NCBI GenBank assembly: GCA_004011965.1
Contig: RYZV01000001.1
Coordinates: 445,726-509,725, forward strand
Reading direction: 5' to 3'
DNA from: Mycoplasma sp. ATU-Cv-703
Lineage (GTDB): Bacteria; Bacillota_I; Bacilli_A; Mycoplasmatales; Metamycoplasmataceae
DNA: 64,000 bases
Shown: in pieces, positions 51,894 to 61,584 of the stretch
How positions within the stretch are numbered: the stretch's first letter is position 1
Layout: every line of letters begins with the position of its first letter
Translations under genes and position numbers: made by a program
The notes under the pieces: model-generated
Seen by the model: the letters and a program-made list of their open reading frames with translations, nothing else
The model's database searches: none
What the model was told of the DNA's origin: nothing

Positions 51894-51894
51894 T
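51875..51894 (+). promoter_or_regulatory. hrcA -10 box and compact CIRCE-like palindrome
   Basis: TAGCACT (51875-51881), AA, AGTGCTA (51884-51890): both CIRCE half-site cores are present, but the usual 9-bp spacer is only 2 bp. The right arm overlaps TATAAT (51889-51894), 9 nt before the hrcA ATG. It may be an HrcA autoregulatory site or simply a palindrome. Confidence 0.45.
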
Positions 51895-51903
51895 TTTTTT
51901 GCT

Positions 51904-52896
51904 ATGACTTCGCGCCAAATTGAAATTTTAAAAGCGATTGTGGAAGAGTACATTCAAACCGGCCAACCTGTTGCTTCTGCTCATTTTACTAGTCAACCTC
52001 GTTCGCGTCGTTGGCGTTTTGGAGCGCTCTCATCAGCGACGATTCGAGGCGAAATGTTTGCTCTTGAAAAAGACGGTTATCTCCAAAAAGCGCACGCTTC
52101 TTCGGGACGCATTCCGACTACCAAAGGCTACCAACACTACGCTCAAAACGTTGCGACTGAGAGTAATGATGTTTTGCTCAGCAAACTCCAAGATGTGTTT
52201 GCCCGCCGACGTATTTCGATCGATTTAGCGCTTGACCAAGCGGCCAAAGCGATTAGTCAAGTGGTCGGCATGACACTAGTCACTAGCACCCATCCCGAAG
52301 ACGAATTAATGAAATCAATTTGACTAACGCCGATCGACCACAATTTAGCCACGATTGTCGTAGTCACTTCAACGGGTCGGGTTGAATCTAAAATTTTGGA
52401 GTTTTCCGAAAATCTGAGTTTAAACGATGTGCGGATTGCCGTGCGACTTTTTAAAGAGCGTTTAGCTGACACGCCCTTAAAACAGCTTTCAAGCAAAGTT
52501 GCTGCGCTGGCACCGCTTTTAGCTAAGAGTGTCAAACATTACGAGGAGTTAATCGCCACTTTTGTCGGCAAGATTTTTGATTTTCACCACCACATTTCTA
52601 ACAAAGTTTACGGCAATTGAAACTTAGTTAAGTCAACCGAAATTAAACGCGAGGATTTAGCTAAACTACTTGACATGATTGAAAATAAATCGATTTGGTC
52701 TTCGATTGAAGGCAAACTAAGCGACGAGGAAAATTTAAAAATTGCCGTTCGTCCTGACAACATCTCAATCATCTCTAAAAAAATTCATCTCAATAACACC
52801 ACTAAAGAAATTTCAATCGTGGGATCAAACCGTCTCAACTACCAGGAAGCGCGCACCGCGATCAAACTCCTGGAACGGTTTTTAAAGGAGGAGTAA
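51904..52896 (+). CDS. hrcA: Heat-inducible transcription repressor HrcA
   Basis: This 330-residue repressor binds CIRCE. The N-terminal winged helix contains RQIEILKAIVEEYIQTGQPVASAHF and LSSATIRGEMFALEKDGYLQKAHASSGRIPTTKGYQHY, the classic HrcA region. The GAF-like domain follows, with two TGA Trp codons (52321, 52618). A long insertion or loop lies near RSRRWRF. Targets in the window are dnaK (CIRCE) and perhaps hrcA itself. Confidence 0.94.
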
Positions 52897-52897
52897 G

Positions 52898-53755
52898 GTG
52901 CAAGAATTTTTAACGGTAATTTTAGTCGTGTTTTTGATTGTATTGGTGGTCGGAATTGGTCTTAGTCTTTACCTTTACCGCCTGCGCGAGCGCTCTCGCT
53001 CGGTGGGCGACATTGGCGCAACGCGCGAGCACCAATTGCAAAGTTTTAACACGCGAATTGAGGAGTTGCGTTTTCAACTAACGCTTTTAATGAGCGGAGT
53101 GGAGAACACAAAACTAGATGAAGACGAAATTGTCAAACTGATTAGCCCAGCTCACTCGGACCATCAGCGCGAGACATTTCCGCTCCGGGAAATGTTAGAA
53201 GCAGTTTTAGGTGGTGATAAGACTTACTACGTTTGGCAGTACGCCGACGCTGAAAATTCTTTTGACGCGATGCTCTACGGAGTCAGAGATCAAAAGAATA
53301 ACATTATCATTGACAGCAAAGCGCCGCTTGACCTTTACCACAAAGCGTTTGTTTTGCCTAACAAAGAAAAACGTCACGAACAGTTAAAAGTTTTCATTGA
53401 CAAACTGCAAACTTACTTAAGGTCGGTCAAGTCTTTTTTAGATGTTGACCACGTCGCGCCTTTTATGCTCGTGTATTTGCCCAGCGAATCGGTTTTCAAC
53501 TATTTAAAAAGACGTCAACCCGAACTAATTAGTGCCGCTCGCGAACAAGGCGTTCACCTAGTCGGACCCATCCAACTTTTTCTCGCTTTGCTTCTGTTTA
53601 AAAAAATGAAAACTAAGGTCCAAGGTGATAAACTTTATGATGAGATTGCTCAACTAAAACAAGATTTTGCCAATTTTGCTAGTCGCTGAGATAAACTAAA
53701 CCGGCGTTTACGCCAGTTTAGTCAGGAGTTTGACCAAGTCAAAAGTAGTTTTTAA
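52898..53755 (+). CDS. rmuC: RmuC-family protein
   Basis: This 285-residue protein has an N-terminal helix (VILVVFLIVLVVGIGLSLYLY), a charged coil and an RmuC core: LREMLEAVL, DAMLYGV, IIIDSKAPLDLYHKAF, HVAPFMLVYLPSESVF. It is about 200 residues shorter than E. coli RmuC because much of the coiled coil is missing. RmuC limits inversions in E. coli; it is nuclease-like (PD-(D/E)xK). GTG 52898 follows AAGGAGG. TGA at 53687 is Trp. Confidence 0.8.
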
Positions 53756-53769
53756 TTTGGAGATTAACG

Positions 53770-54423
53770 ATGAAAAAACCGCCCAAGTCCCAGAAAGAGC
53801 CGCATAAATCACCGACTCGTCCCAAACCAAAACGTCAAGCCGGTTCCAAAGCCGCAGCTAATAATTCTGCTAAAAAGGTTAGTGAACTGCAAAAAGAGAT
53901 TAAAACTTTGCGCGCCAGTCTAACTAATTTAGAAAGTCAAAACTTGGTGCTAAAGCTTGAAAACCAAAAAAACATCGCCGATTTTCAAACCAAGGCCAAA
54001 GGTTTCCAAACCAAGGCTCAAGCCGAACTTGAAAAGGCTAAGCAGCATTTGCTCAGACAAGTTAAAGAAGAAAAAGAGCAGTTGCGCCGCTACGGATCGC
54101 AGCCGCTAGTTGAAAAAATTATCGGACCTATCGTCCACATTGAACAAGCTCTCCAAACCGGCTCTGAGCAAAAAGACCCAGCTGTCCGAGCTTACTTAAC
54201 CGGTTTTAAAATGCTGTTTGACCAACTTTGCGAAGGCCTTAGCGAAGGCGGACTAATTAAAATTGTGCCTCGCGTGGGTGAGGAGTTTGACCCCGAAATT
54301 CACCACGCTCTTTCCACCGAGAAAAAATCTGGTCGTGCCAATAAAATCGTGAGCGTCAAACAAGTGGGTTACAAACTTCACGACCGGGTAATCAAGCCGG
54401 CTGTAGTCGTAGTCGGCAGTTAG
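53770..54423 (+). CDS. grpE: Nucleotide exchange factor GrpE
   Basis: This 217-residue partner of DnaK has a Lys/Pro-rich N-terminus, a long coiled coil (about residues 36-110) and the GrpE core: RYGSQPLVEKIIGPIVHIEQAL, GFKMLFDQLCEGLSEGGLIKI, GEEFDPEIHHAL and GYKLHDRVIKPAVVVVG. It is the third gene of the hrcA-rmuC-grpE run. Confidence 0.94.
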   Translation: MKKPPKSQKEPHKSPTRPKPKRQAGSKAAANNSAKKVSELQKEIKTLRASLTNLESQNLVLKLENQKNIADFQTKAKGFQTKAQAELEKAKQHLLRQVKEEKEQLRRYGSQPLVEKIIGPIVHIEQALQTGSEQKDPAVRAYLTGFKMLFDQLCEGLSEGGLIKIVPRVGEEFDPEIHHALSTEKKSGRANKIVSVKQVGYKLHDRVIKPAVVVVGS

Positions 54424-54428
54424 TTGTC

Positions 54429-54434
54429 TATAAT
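54429..54434 (+). promoter_or_regulatory. -10 box (TATAAT) of tatD
   Basis: Six nt before ATG 54441 and only 5 nt after the grpE stop; leaderless spacing. Confidence 0.55.
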
Positions 54435-54440
54435 TATTGC

Positions 54441-55223
54441 ATGGCTCAGCCCCGTTATTTTGACAGCCACGCCCATTTAGTCAAGCCCTATTTTAACCAG
54501 CAGCAAGTTGAGGCTGCACTCGCTTTAGCACGCGAAGCGGGCGTTGATCGCATCGTTGTGCCTAGCACCAACTTAGAGGATTGACAAGAAGTTCGTCAAC
54601 TCGCTAAAACTCACCCCAAACTAGGTTTGGCTTTTGGTATTCATCCCGACAGCGCTCAAGCGGACTACGACAAGAGCATCTTTAAACAAATTCAAAAAAC
54701 GCCGATCATCGCACTTGGTGAGATTGGCATTGATCTTTACCGCGAGGCTAATCCGCCGCTGGAAGTTCAACGTCACGTTTTTGAGCTCTTTTGCGATTAT
54801 GGTCTGAAACACAATTTACCGCTGCTTGTTCACATGCGCTCTGCCGAGCAAGCTGTGTACGACGTGCTTAGTCAAAAGAAGTACCAAAAACTTCGCTTTG
54901 TAATTCACAGTTACACGGGCGATCTTGATTGAGCGCTTAAGTTCATTGAGCTAGGCGGACTAATTTCCTTCTCGGGAATCGTAACTTTTAAAAACGCCGA
55001 AAACGTCCAGTCAGTTGCCCGCCAACTTCCGCTTGACAAAATAATTTGCGAGACCGACACTCCGTACTTAACACCCACTCCTTACCGCGGTCAAACTAAC
55101 CAACCTGCTTACGTAAAACACGTCGCCGAATTTATCGCCCGGATTCGTCCTGAGAAAGACGAGAAAGTGATTGAGGCTCTCTATGAAAACGCCCGCCGGT
55201 TCTTCCGCAAAAAAGCCGCTTAG
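54441..55223 (+). CDS. tatD: TatD-family metal-dependent deoxyribonuclease
   Basis: This 260-residue TIM-barrel hydrolase has FDSHAHL (metal His pair), FGIHP, GEIGIDLYRE (Glu), LVHMRSAEQAV, IHSYTGDLDWA and CETDTPYLTP. Family members act in DNA repair or RNA decay. Two TGA codons are Trp. The 3' end overlaps ksgA by 41 nt. Confidence 0.92.
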
Positions 55224-56028
55224 TCCGTCTGAGATAGTTGATATTTGGAACCAAATTGCCTTTAGACCAACGCGTGGTAAGGGTCAAAATTTTTTGGTTG
55301 ACCTAATCGTTTTAGACCGGATTAGCCAACTTGTTAGCAACCAAAAATGAGCGACAATCGTGGAAATAGGCGCTGGTCTAGGCGCTTTAACGCCGTTTTT
55401 AATTCACCAAGCCGCAAAAGTAGTCAGTTATGAAATTGATTCTCGTCTAGCCCAGTTTTTAAAAAAACGGCTTAGTTTTGAAAACTGAACTTTGGTGGAA
55501 GACGATTTTTTAAAAAGCGATCTTAGTCAGTTCCAAAAGCCCCTGCTAGTCGTTGGCAACATTCCTTACTCTTTAACCGCGCCGATTCTTTTTCACCTTT
55601 TCCGTTTTAGCGACTCGCTTAGTCAAGCCATTTTGATGGTCCAAAAGGAAGTCGGTTTGCGCCTGGCCGCTCAGCCGGGTCAATCTAATTACGGCAAACT
55701 GACATTGAGCGCCAACTTGTTTTGCCAAGTTAAACTTGACCAGAGTGTTTTGCCAAGCAGTTTTAAACCGCGTCCCAAAGTGGACTCGATTTTGGTTGTT
55801 TTGACTTTTAAGCCCGGAGTGAGTTGGCAAAAAAACGCTTCCGAACTTGAGTTTATTAGCCGCGCTTTTGCCTATCCGCGCAAAACGCTAGTCAACAATT
55901 TAAAAAATTTTTATCCGCTTGAGAAGATTCACTCAGTTTTAGACAAGCGCGGTTTTAAGCAGACAGTTAGAGCCGAAGAACTTAGTGGTGAAGCGCTAAG
56001 ATCGTTATATAATCTACTCAACCACTAA
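55183..56028 (+). CDS. ksgA: 16S rRNA A1518/A1519 dimethyltransferase
   Basis: This 281-residue enzyme begins MKTPAGSSAKKPLSPSEIV, then KGQNFLVDLIVLDRI. Motif I is VEIGAGLGALTPFL, the acidic site is VSYEIDSRL and the catalytic motif is GNIPYSLTAPIL. The C-terminal domain carries AFAYPRKTLVNNLKNFY. ATG 55183 lies within tatD. Two TGA codons are Trp. Confidence 0.94.
56008..56013 (+). promoter_or_regulatory. -10 box (TATAAT) of prs
   Basis: Sixteen nt before the prs ATG, inside the end of ksgA. No ribosome-binding site in the short leader. Confidence 0.45.
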
Positions 56029-56029
56029 C

Positions 56030-56998
56030 ATGAACGGAAAAAAAGTCGTTTTATTTGCGATGCCTAACTCCCAAAAACTGGGGCAAAAAATTTCTCGTGA
56101 ATTAGGAATTAAGTTAACCAAAATTGATGTGACCACTTTTGCTGACGGCGAGACAATTTTAAAGTCGACCGAGACAATTCGCAACAAAGACGTTTTTGTG
56201 ATTGGTGCAACCGCGCCGCCCGTTAACGAAAACATCGTCCAACTTTTAATTTTTCTTGACTCGCTTAAAAGAGCTTCGTCTGCTTCAATCACAGTCGTGC
56301 TTTCTTACTACGGATACGCTCGCCAAGACCGTAAATCGCAAGGTCGCGAACCGATCGGGGCTAAACTTGTTGCCGATTTAATTGCGACTGCCGGAGCGAC
56401 CAAAGTGATTGCCGTTGACTTACACAATCCTTCAATCCAAGGTTTTTTTGATTTACCCGTTGATGATTTACGCGGTCAGTACATTTTGGCCAAGCAACTT
56501 AAAAAACTCGCGCCAAACTTGATGATTGTTTCTCCCGACCACGGCGGAGCCGTTAAAGCCCGTCTTTTGGCCGACATTCTCGGCGGACCAAGCGAAATTG
56601 CCATCATTGACAAAAGTCGCTCTGGACCTAACCAGTCCACGATTCAAGGCGTTTTGGGAAACGTTGAAGGCCAAGACTTGGTAATTATTGATGACATGAT
56701 TGACACGGGCGGAACGATTGTCAAAGCGGCTAAACATTTAAAAATGGCCGGAGCTAAAAAAATTATCGTGGCCGCTACCCACGGCATTTTTTCGCGCGGT
56801 TTTGACATCTTTAACGAATCGGATGAAATTGATCAAATCGTGGTGACCGATTCGATTGAGCAAGTGGGCGCAATTAAGTCAGCTAAGTTAACGGTCGTTT
56901 CGTTAGCTGAGTTTATTGCTAAAGCGATTGAGGCTACTTACTCTAGTACTTCAATCACCAAAATTTACCACCAAATGAAAGAGCGAATTCACAGTTAA
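56030..56998 (+). CDS. prs: Ribose-phosphate pyrophosphokinase
   Basis: This 322-residue enzyme makes PRPP from ribose-5-P and ATP. YYGYARQDRKSQGREPIGAKLVADL (catalytic loop), DLHNPSIQGFF, VSPDHGGAVKARLLADILG and the PRPP loop IIDDMIDTGGTIVKAA are all typical. It uses the output of rpiB and deoB. Confidence 0.97.
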   Translation: MNGKKVVLFAMPNSQKLGQKISRELGIKLTKIDVTTFADGETILKSTETIRNKDVFVIGATAPPVNENIVQLLIFLDSLKRASSASITVVLSYYGYARQDRKSQGREPIGAKLVADLIATAGATKVIAVDLHNPSIQGFFDLPVDDLRGQYILAKQLKKLAPNLMIVSPDHGGAVKARLLADILGGPSEIAIIDKSRSGPNQSTIQGVLGNVEGQDLVIIDDMIDTGGTIVKAAKHLKMAGAKKIIVAATHGIFSRGFDIFNESDEIDQIVVTDSIEQVGAIKSAKLTVVSLAEFIAKAIEATYSSTSITKIYHQMKERIHS

Positions 56999-56999
56999 G

Positions 57000-57233
57000 A
57001 TGAAAGTTTACGTTTATCCACCTGCCATTACAATTGGACAGTTTCTCAAGAAGATGCGCTATGTTTCAACGGGCGGTCAAGTGAAACATTTTTTAGCTCA
57101 CAACGTCATCAAAATTAACCAAAAGAGTCCGGTCGGAAGAAACACCAAAGTTCCCGTCGGTGCCACCGTTTGGGTTAATGATGATCTTTACATGGTTTTA
57201 GCTGACCCGAGCGCCTCAGAGACAGCTAGTTAA
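57000..57233 (+). CDS. yaaA: Small S4-domain protein (YaaA-like)
   Basis: This 77-residue protein consists of an S4 RNA-binding domain: ITIGQFLKKMRYVSTGGQVKHFLAHNVIKINQ, then PVGRNTKVPVGATVWV. It resembles B. subtilis YaaA, whose role is linked to ribosome function. It starts 1 nt after prs. Stop overlaps the minus-strand gene by TTAA. Confidence 0.82.
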   Translation: MKVYVYPPAITIGQFLKKMRYVSTGGQVKHFLAHNVIKINQKSPVGRNTKVPVGATVWVNDDLYMVLADPSASETAS

Positions 57234-57511
57234 ATTAGTTTTTCTTGACTTGCGCCGATTAGCGTTAAAACACCACCAACAATTCAGTAAAAAAGAATCG
57301 CAATAATGCAATGAGTTAAGGTAACAGTTTTTTTGCCTTGGATGCGTTGCATACAACCAATTATCATCGGAATCCCCCACAGCATGCCGATGATGGTGAA
57401 ACACCAAATGCAGGCGAAAATAATCGTTAAAATTTGGCCGGTCAAAATTAAAGCGTTTTCGTTTCTTTTGTCAGGCGTTTGAATTAAGCTGGTGTGGGGG
57501 TCGTACTTCAT
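57230..57511 (-). CDS. Small two-helix membrane protein
   Basis: This 93-residue protein has two membrane segments: ALILTGQILTIIFACIWCFTIIGMLWGIPMIIG and LTHCIIAILFYWIVGGVLTLIG. The first is long and could be two. A short hydrophilic N-terminus (MKYDPHTSLIQTPDKRNEN) precedes them. It has the look of small DUF4190/4870-like membrane proteins, low confidence. TGA at 57284 is Trp. Confidence 0.65.
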
Positions 57512-57563
57512 TGGAATTATTTGCTCCTTGCTAGGCGTTTAGCGGTGATTGCTTGGTATTTTA

Positions 57564-57569
57564 ATTATA
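57564..57569 (-). promoter_or_regulatory. -10 box (TATAAT) of the 57230-57511 gene
   Basis: Minus-strand TATAAT, 52 nt before the ATG, with GGAG in the leader. Confidence 0.4.
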
Positions 57570-57577
57570 GGGATACT

Positions 57578-58399
57578 TTAATCCAACACCGACTTAATTT
57601 TGTCAACCACGATTGAAAACTGCTTTTCGTAAGTCAAAATGTGACGGGCGTGGGGCACTCAAATTAGAGTTAAATTGGGTTTTTTTTGGGCAAATATGCG
57701 GCGGACTTTTGGTAAGTTGGCTACCACATCATCCCCAGGCTGAAAGTAGTAGACCGGCTTTTGGGGCACTTTTTTGGCCATGTAACGTCAAGCGCGTTTG
57801 TTAGCGGCTCAAGTGGCGAGCGTTTCACGGATTTGGCGGTTTTTGTTCCGGTCAGCTAGACGTGCTAACCGGTGTAAAGCCCGGTTATTAGAAAAAAGCT
57901 CGTAGTTAATTTGGGTTTGGTAAGCAAAGTTAATGTTGGTTAGGTAGGAAATGCTAGTTAAAAACTGCACTTTAAATTGTTCCCAGCGCGAGGCTTTGAA
58001 AACATTAACGAGTTTACTGGGGATTGATTGAGCAAAGACCCCTTCAATTAATTCGGGGTATTTGTAAGCAAAAAGCACGCTGTAAGAACCACCCATCGAT
58101 TCACCAAGCAGCCAAACTCGGTAACCCAAAGCACGAAAATGGTTGACGACAAAACGGTAATCTTTCAGGTGTTTGGCGATTGAACGAGAAGCTTTGAGTT
58201 GAGAGTTGGCGTGTCCTCTTTGTTCAATGGCAACAATCTTGTAATTTTTAAAAGCGTCAAAAAGCGGGCGCGCAAACGAAGCCGATCCATCTAGACCGTG
58301 TAAGTAAATGATTAGTTTTTTGCTTTCGCTCCGGTTAGTCAAAAATTGGATGTGACTTTTTTGGTATTTAAGACTCCGGCAAATAATTTCAGATGCCAT
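57578..58399 (-). CDS. Alpha/beta-hydrolase, lysophospholipase-like
   Basis: This 273-residue protein has LIIYLHGLDGSASFARPL (oxyanion loop), VAIEQRGHANS, WLLGESMGGSYSVLFA (nucleophile Ser in GESMGG), YYFQPGDDVV (acid) and VPHARHIL (His). This is the monoacylglycerol-lipase/lysophospholipase arrangement. A second such hydrolase lies at 21650-22462. Four TGA codons are Trp. Probable role in host lipid use. Confidence 0.85.
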
Positions 58400-58412
58400 T
58401 AGTTTCTCATCA

Positions 58413-58418
58413 ATTATA
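58413..58418 (-). promoter_or_regulatory. -10 box (TATAAT) of the hydrolase
   Basis: TATAAT on the minus strand, 13 nt before ATG 58399. Confidence 0.45.
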
Positions 58419-58447
58419 CCAACTACTTAGGACTAACTGAGCACCCC

Positions 58448-58473
58448 GATGCTTAAAAGCATCCTAGTCTAGG
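58448..58473. promoter_or_regulatory. Paired small palindromes upstream of pepA
   Basis: GATGCTT-AA-AAGCATC (58448-58463) adjoins CCTAG-T-CTAGG (58463-58473). They lie between the two divergent promoters and 33 nt before the pepA -10 box. Operator or stem-loop; no regulator is known. Confidence 0.35.
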
Positions 58474-58505
58474 GATTGGGTTTGAGTTTGTCTAGTTAAA
58501 GTTGT

Positions 58506-58511
58506 TATAAT
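58506..58511 (+). promoter_or_regulatory. -10 box (TATAAT) of pepA
   Basis: TATAAT is 7 nt before ATG 58519; leaderless spacing. Confidence 0.55.
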
Positions 58512-58518
58512 TTTTACC

Positions 58519-59970
58519 ATGAAAATAGAAGCTAAAATTTCAAGTGTAGTTAATCCAGAGCTCTTTGTTTGCCGCGTGGTTTTTGGCGAAATTGACCAGA
58601 GCACCTACTTTACCAAAGTTGGGCAAAGTAATTTGTGTTTTAAAAGCAAAACCGCTGACCTATTTTTAGGCCCGGTTCAAAAAGTGGACTATTGAAAAAT
58701 TGCTGAGCACCTGGGGCAGTTTTTTTCCCGCTGACCAGCTCACCAGCCGCTGCAAGTTGATCTAGGTTCGTTCCAGGCTGCCAAACTAACAGAAAGTGAA
58801 CTTTACCGGCTAATAGTTTGGAGTTTAGCCCAGGCCAAGCACCCGGCTTATAAACTGAGCGTTAAGCCCAAAAAAGTTCCTGACGTTTTCAGTTTAACTT
58901 TGGTCGACAGCCAAGGACCAAGCAGCGAGAAAAATGCCCAGTTAGAAAATTTACTGACCGTTGCTAGGGCAGCTAACTTAGCCCGCGATTTACAAGACAC
59001 TCCGCCCAACCTTTTAAACAGCGAGCAGTTTGCCGACAAAATCAGAACTGAACTAGCTAATGTAGCCGAACTAAAACTAGAAATACTTGACCAAAAAGCG
59101 ATTCAAGCGTTGGGTATGAACCTACTTTTAGCAGTTAACGCCGGCAGTCCGGTCGAGCCGCGCGTAGTTGTGATTGAGTACTTAGGAGCACCCGAAAGTC
59201 AGGAAAAAATCGCGCTGGTCGGTAAGGGGATTACTTTTGACAGCGGAGGTTACTCGCTCAAACCAAGCAACTTTCAGAGCGGAATGAAATTTGATATGTC
59301 CGGAGCCGCGGCAGTTTGCGCGACGATGAAAGCGCTCGCTGAACTTAAACCAGCGGTTAACGTAGTGGCAGTTGCTTGTTTAACTGATAACCGAATTGGT
59401 AAAACGGCCACTTTAGTCGAATCGGTTGTCAAGTCTTTAGACGGTAAATTCGTGGAAATTGAGGACACCGATGCCGAAGGTCGGTTAGTTTTAGCCGACG
59501 GAATTTCTTACGCGATTAAACACAAAAATGTGAGCGAGATTATTGATGTAGCGACTTTAACTGGCGCTGCTAGTCGCGCGCTTGGACCTTGGTTTACCGG
59601 CGTGATGGCTAACGACGCGAGTTTAATGGACCGATTCGGACAAGCCAGTCAAATTTCCAAAGAGCGAATTTGGCCACTACCCGTTATCCGCGAACACCGC
59701 GAAATTATGCGTAAATCGCAAACTGCTGACTTAAGTAATTTTCCGGGCGAAGTTAAAGCCGGGATGTCAACCGCGGCCGCTTTTCTCTTTGAGTTTAACC
59801 AGGGAAAACCACACCTTCACCTTGACATTGCCGGAACTGCTTACGCTAAAAAACGCGGTCAAGGAGTGATGGTCAAAACGCTTTTAACTTACTTAACTAA
59901 CCGGACTTCTTTTTCCGACCACTCGGTTTGGCTCGGTACTTCCGGGTTGTTAGCCGAAAATAAGTCTTAA
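58519..59970 (+). CDS. pepA: Leucyl aminopeptidase (M17)
   Basis: This 483-residue zinc/manganese peptidase trims peptides for amino-acid supply. The metal loop is LVGKGITFDSGGYSLKP; M-K-F-D-M-SGAAAV follows; the signature EDTDAEGRLVLAD has Asp where the family has NTDAEGRL. IDVATLTGAASRALG and HLDIAGTAY are normal. Four TGA codons are Trp, all in the N-terminal part. Its 3' end overlaps the glycosyltransferase by 74 bp. Confidence 0.93.
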
Positions 59971-60817
59971 CGGGAAAAAGCATGCGAATGTACCAGGGGA
60001 TCCATTTAAAACGGACTCCTCGGGTGTTAATTTTAGCTTTCCGCTCAGGAACACTTTGAGCGCGTCTTCTCAGTTCCCAAAGATACATTAAAGCGTAGGC
60101 CGACACTTCGCGGTCGGTGTCCATTTTGTCAATTTCTTCGATGTTATCAAGCCAAAGATCAACGCGCTTTTGATCCCACTTAGCTTGGGTGGAGTTGCCC
60201 GGTCGGTCGACTCACCAAACTACCAGCGGCTCGCCAAGGTAGTAAATCCGCTTGGCTTTAGAGATTAAGTAATTGAAAAGAATTGTGTCTTGGTAAGAAA
60301 CTTTTTCGCGCAACTTAGGAAGCTGGTAAAAAAGTTCGCGCCGATAAAACTTTCCGTGGGGAGTCGAAAGCGGCGATCGAGCTTGGGCAGCGCTGATGTA
60401 CTTACTCTTAAACAAAATAACGGGCAGGGCACGCTGCTTTCCGTTCATTAGCCTAATTAGTTTTGTGATTAAAACATCAATTGTCGGATCGCGAACTAGT
60501 TGTTGGTTAACAAGTTCTAGAGCACGAGGAACAAACCAATCGTCAGAGTCTAAAATAGTCACGTACTGGTTCTTAACCAGTTTTTTTTGTAAAACGTAGT
60601 TAATCACCGATCCCCAGTTGCCGTTTGGTTTGCGGAAGTAACGTCAGTTAGCGTGTTTATCTAAAAAAGGTTCAACCGCGGTTTTTAAACCGTCAGTTGA
60701 ACCGTCATCAATAATTAGGACTTCAAAATTTTGGTAAGTTTGTTGCTCTAACGAGCGCAAGGTTTTGCTAATGAATGGGACTGCGTTATAAGCAGGAACA
60801 ATAACCGTGAACGACAT
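59897..60817 (-). CDS. Family 2 glycosyltransferase
   Basis: This 306-residue enzyme has the GT-A fold start FTVIVPAYNAVPFISKTLRSL...EVLIIDDGSTDG and the DxD-type ILDSDDWFVPR. KVSYQDTILFNY is the usual ED/D region. No membrane helix. It presumably makes glycolipid or capsule. ATG 60817 follows TATAAT by 10 nt and AGGAG. Four TGA codons are Trp. Confidence 0.87.
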
Positions 60818-60827
60818 CGCTCCTAAC

Positions 60828-60833
60828 ATTATA
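60828..60833 (-). promoter_or_regulatory. -10 box (TATAAT) of the glycosyltransferase
   Basis: The box overlaps an upstream ATG and is 10 nt before ATG 60817. Confidence 0.45.
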
Positions 60834-60861
60834 TCTGCTTTTAACAACTGAGCCGACGTGG

Positions 60862-61467
60862 TTAGACAAGTTGGGCTTTACGTCGGGTGATTTTATTCCG
60901 CGCGGGTGGCAGCAATAAAAGCAAAAAGGGCATTAGCGAAAACCAAGCGGCAAAAACAAGCCACTTTCTTTTCTCTAAGTAGCAACTATAAATTATCGCC
61001 AGTCTAATCTGGGCTAGACCTAGTCGTTGACGAAAATCATGGCCAATCGATTGACCGTATTTCTTAATTAGTTCAAGCGTTTTGCTGCCAACCAAGTCGG
61101 GTCACTGATCGTAAAAATCTCAACCTTGGTCAAAAAGGTAAATTTGGTAAAGTCCGTGTTTGGTCTTACTCCATTCGTAATCAACTCCGGTGAAAATGCT
61201 GCTCAGACAGAAAATAAAACCAATCAGCGGCAAAATTCCGACCGAACCGATGATTATTCAAACCGCCCGGTCGGAGTAAAAAATTCCCAATACGATTAGA
61301 CCACTGATAACAAGAGTAAAAAAAGTCATCAGCATTCAAGCGCTCCAGGCCGCCATCTTAATTAAGTGTCGGAGAGACTGAAAGTCGCTAATGATCGCAC
61401 GACTGTGCTTTTTTCATTGTTTGACTGGTAAGTTGCTAACTGAGGAGCGGTATTGACTAATTCGCAT
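60862..61467 (-). CDS. Membrane protein of unknown function
   Basis: This 201-residue protein has three membrane segments: WMLMTFFTLVISGLIVLGIFY, WIIIGSVGILPLIGFIFCL and LVFAAWFSLMPFLLLLLPP. A polar region (KHGLYQIYLFDQGWDFYDQWPD) lies between the second and third. Not recognised. Six TGA codons are Trp. TATAAT lies 9 nt before ATG 61467. It precedes the glycosyltransferase on the same strand. Confidence 0.68.
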
Positions 61468-61476
61468 GTTGAAAAA

Positions 61477-61482
61477 ATTATA
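61477..61482 (-). promoter_or_regulatory. -10 box (TATAAT) of the 60862-61467 gene
   Basis: Minus-strand TATAAT, 9 nt before ATG 61467. Confidence 0.5.
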
Positions 61483-61533
61483 CCAATTAAGCCCCAAGTA
61501 AGGTCACCCAGAACGAGAGGTTAATGCTAGTGT

Positions 61534-61539
61534 TATAAT
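61534..61539 (+). promoter_or_regulatory. -10 box (TATAAT) of the first BMP lipoprotein gene
   Basis: TATAAT begins a leader of about 40 nt with GGGGAG (61568-61573). A seven-residue open frame (61553-61579) lies in it. Confidence 0.5.
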
Positions 61540-61584
61540 CAAAATAAGTCTGAATGAGAGTCAAAACGGGGAGATTTTAGTACG

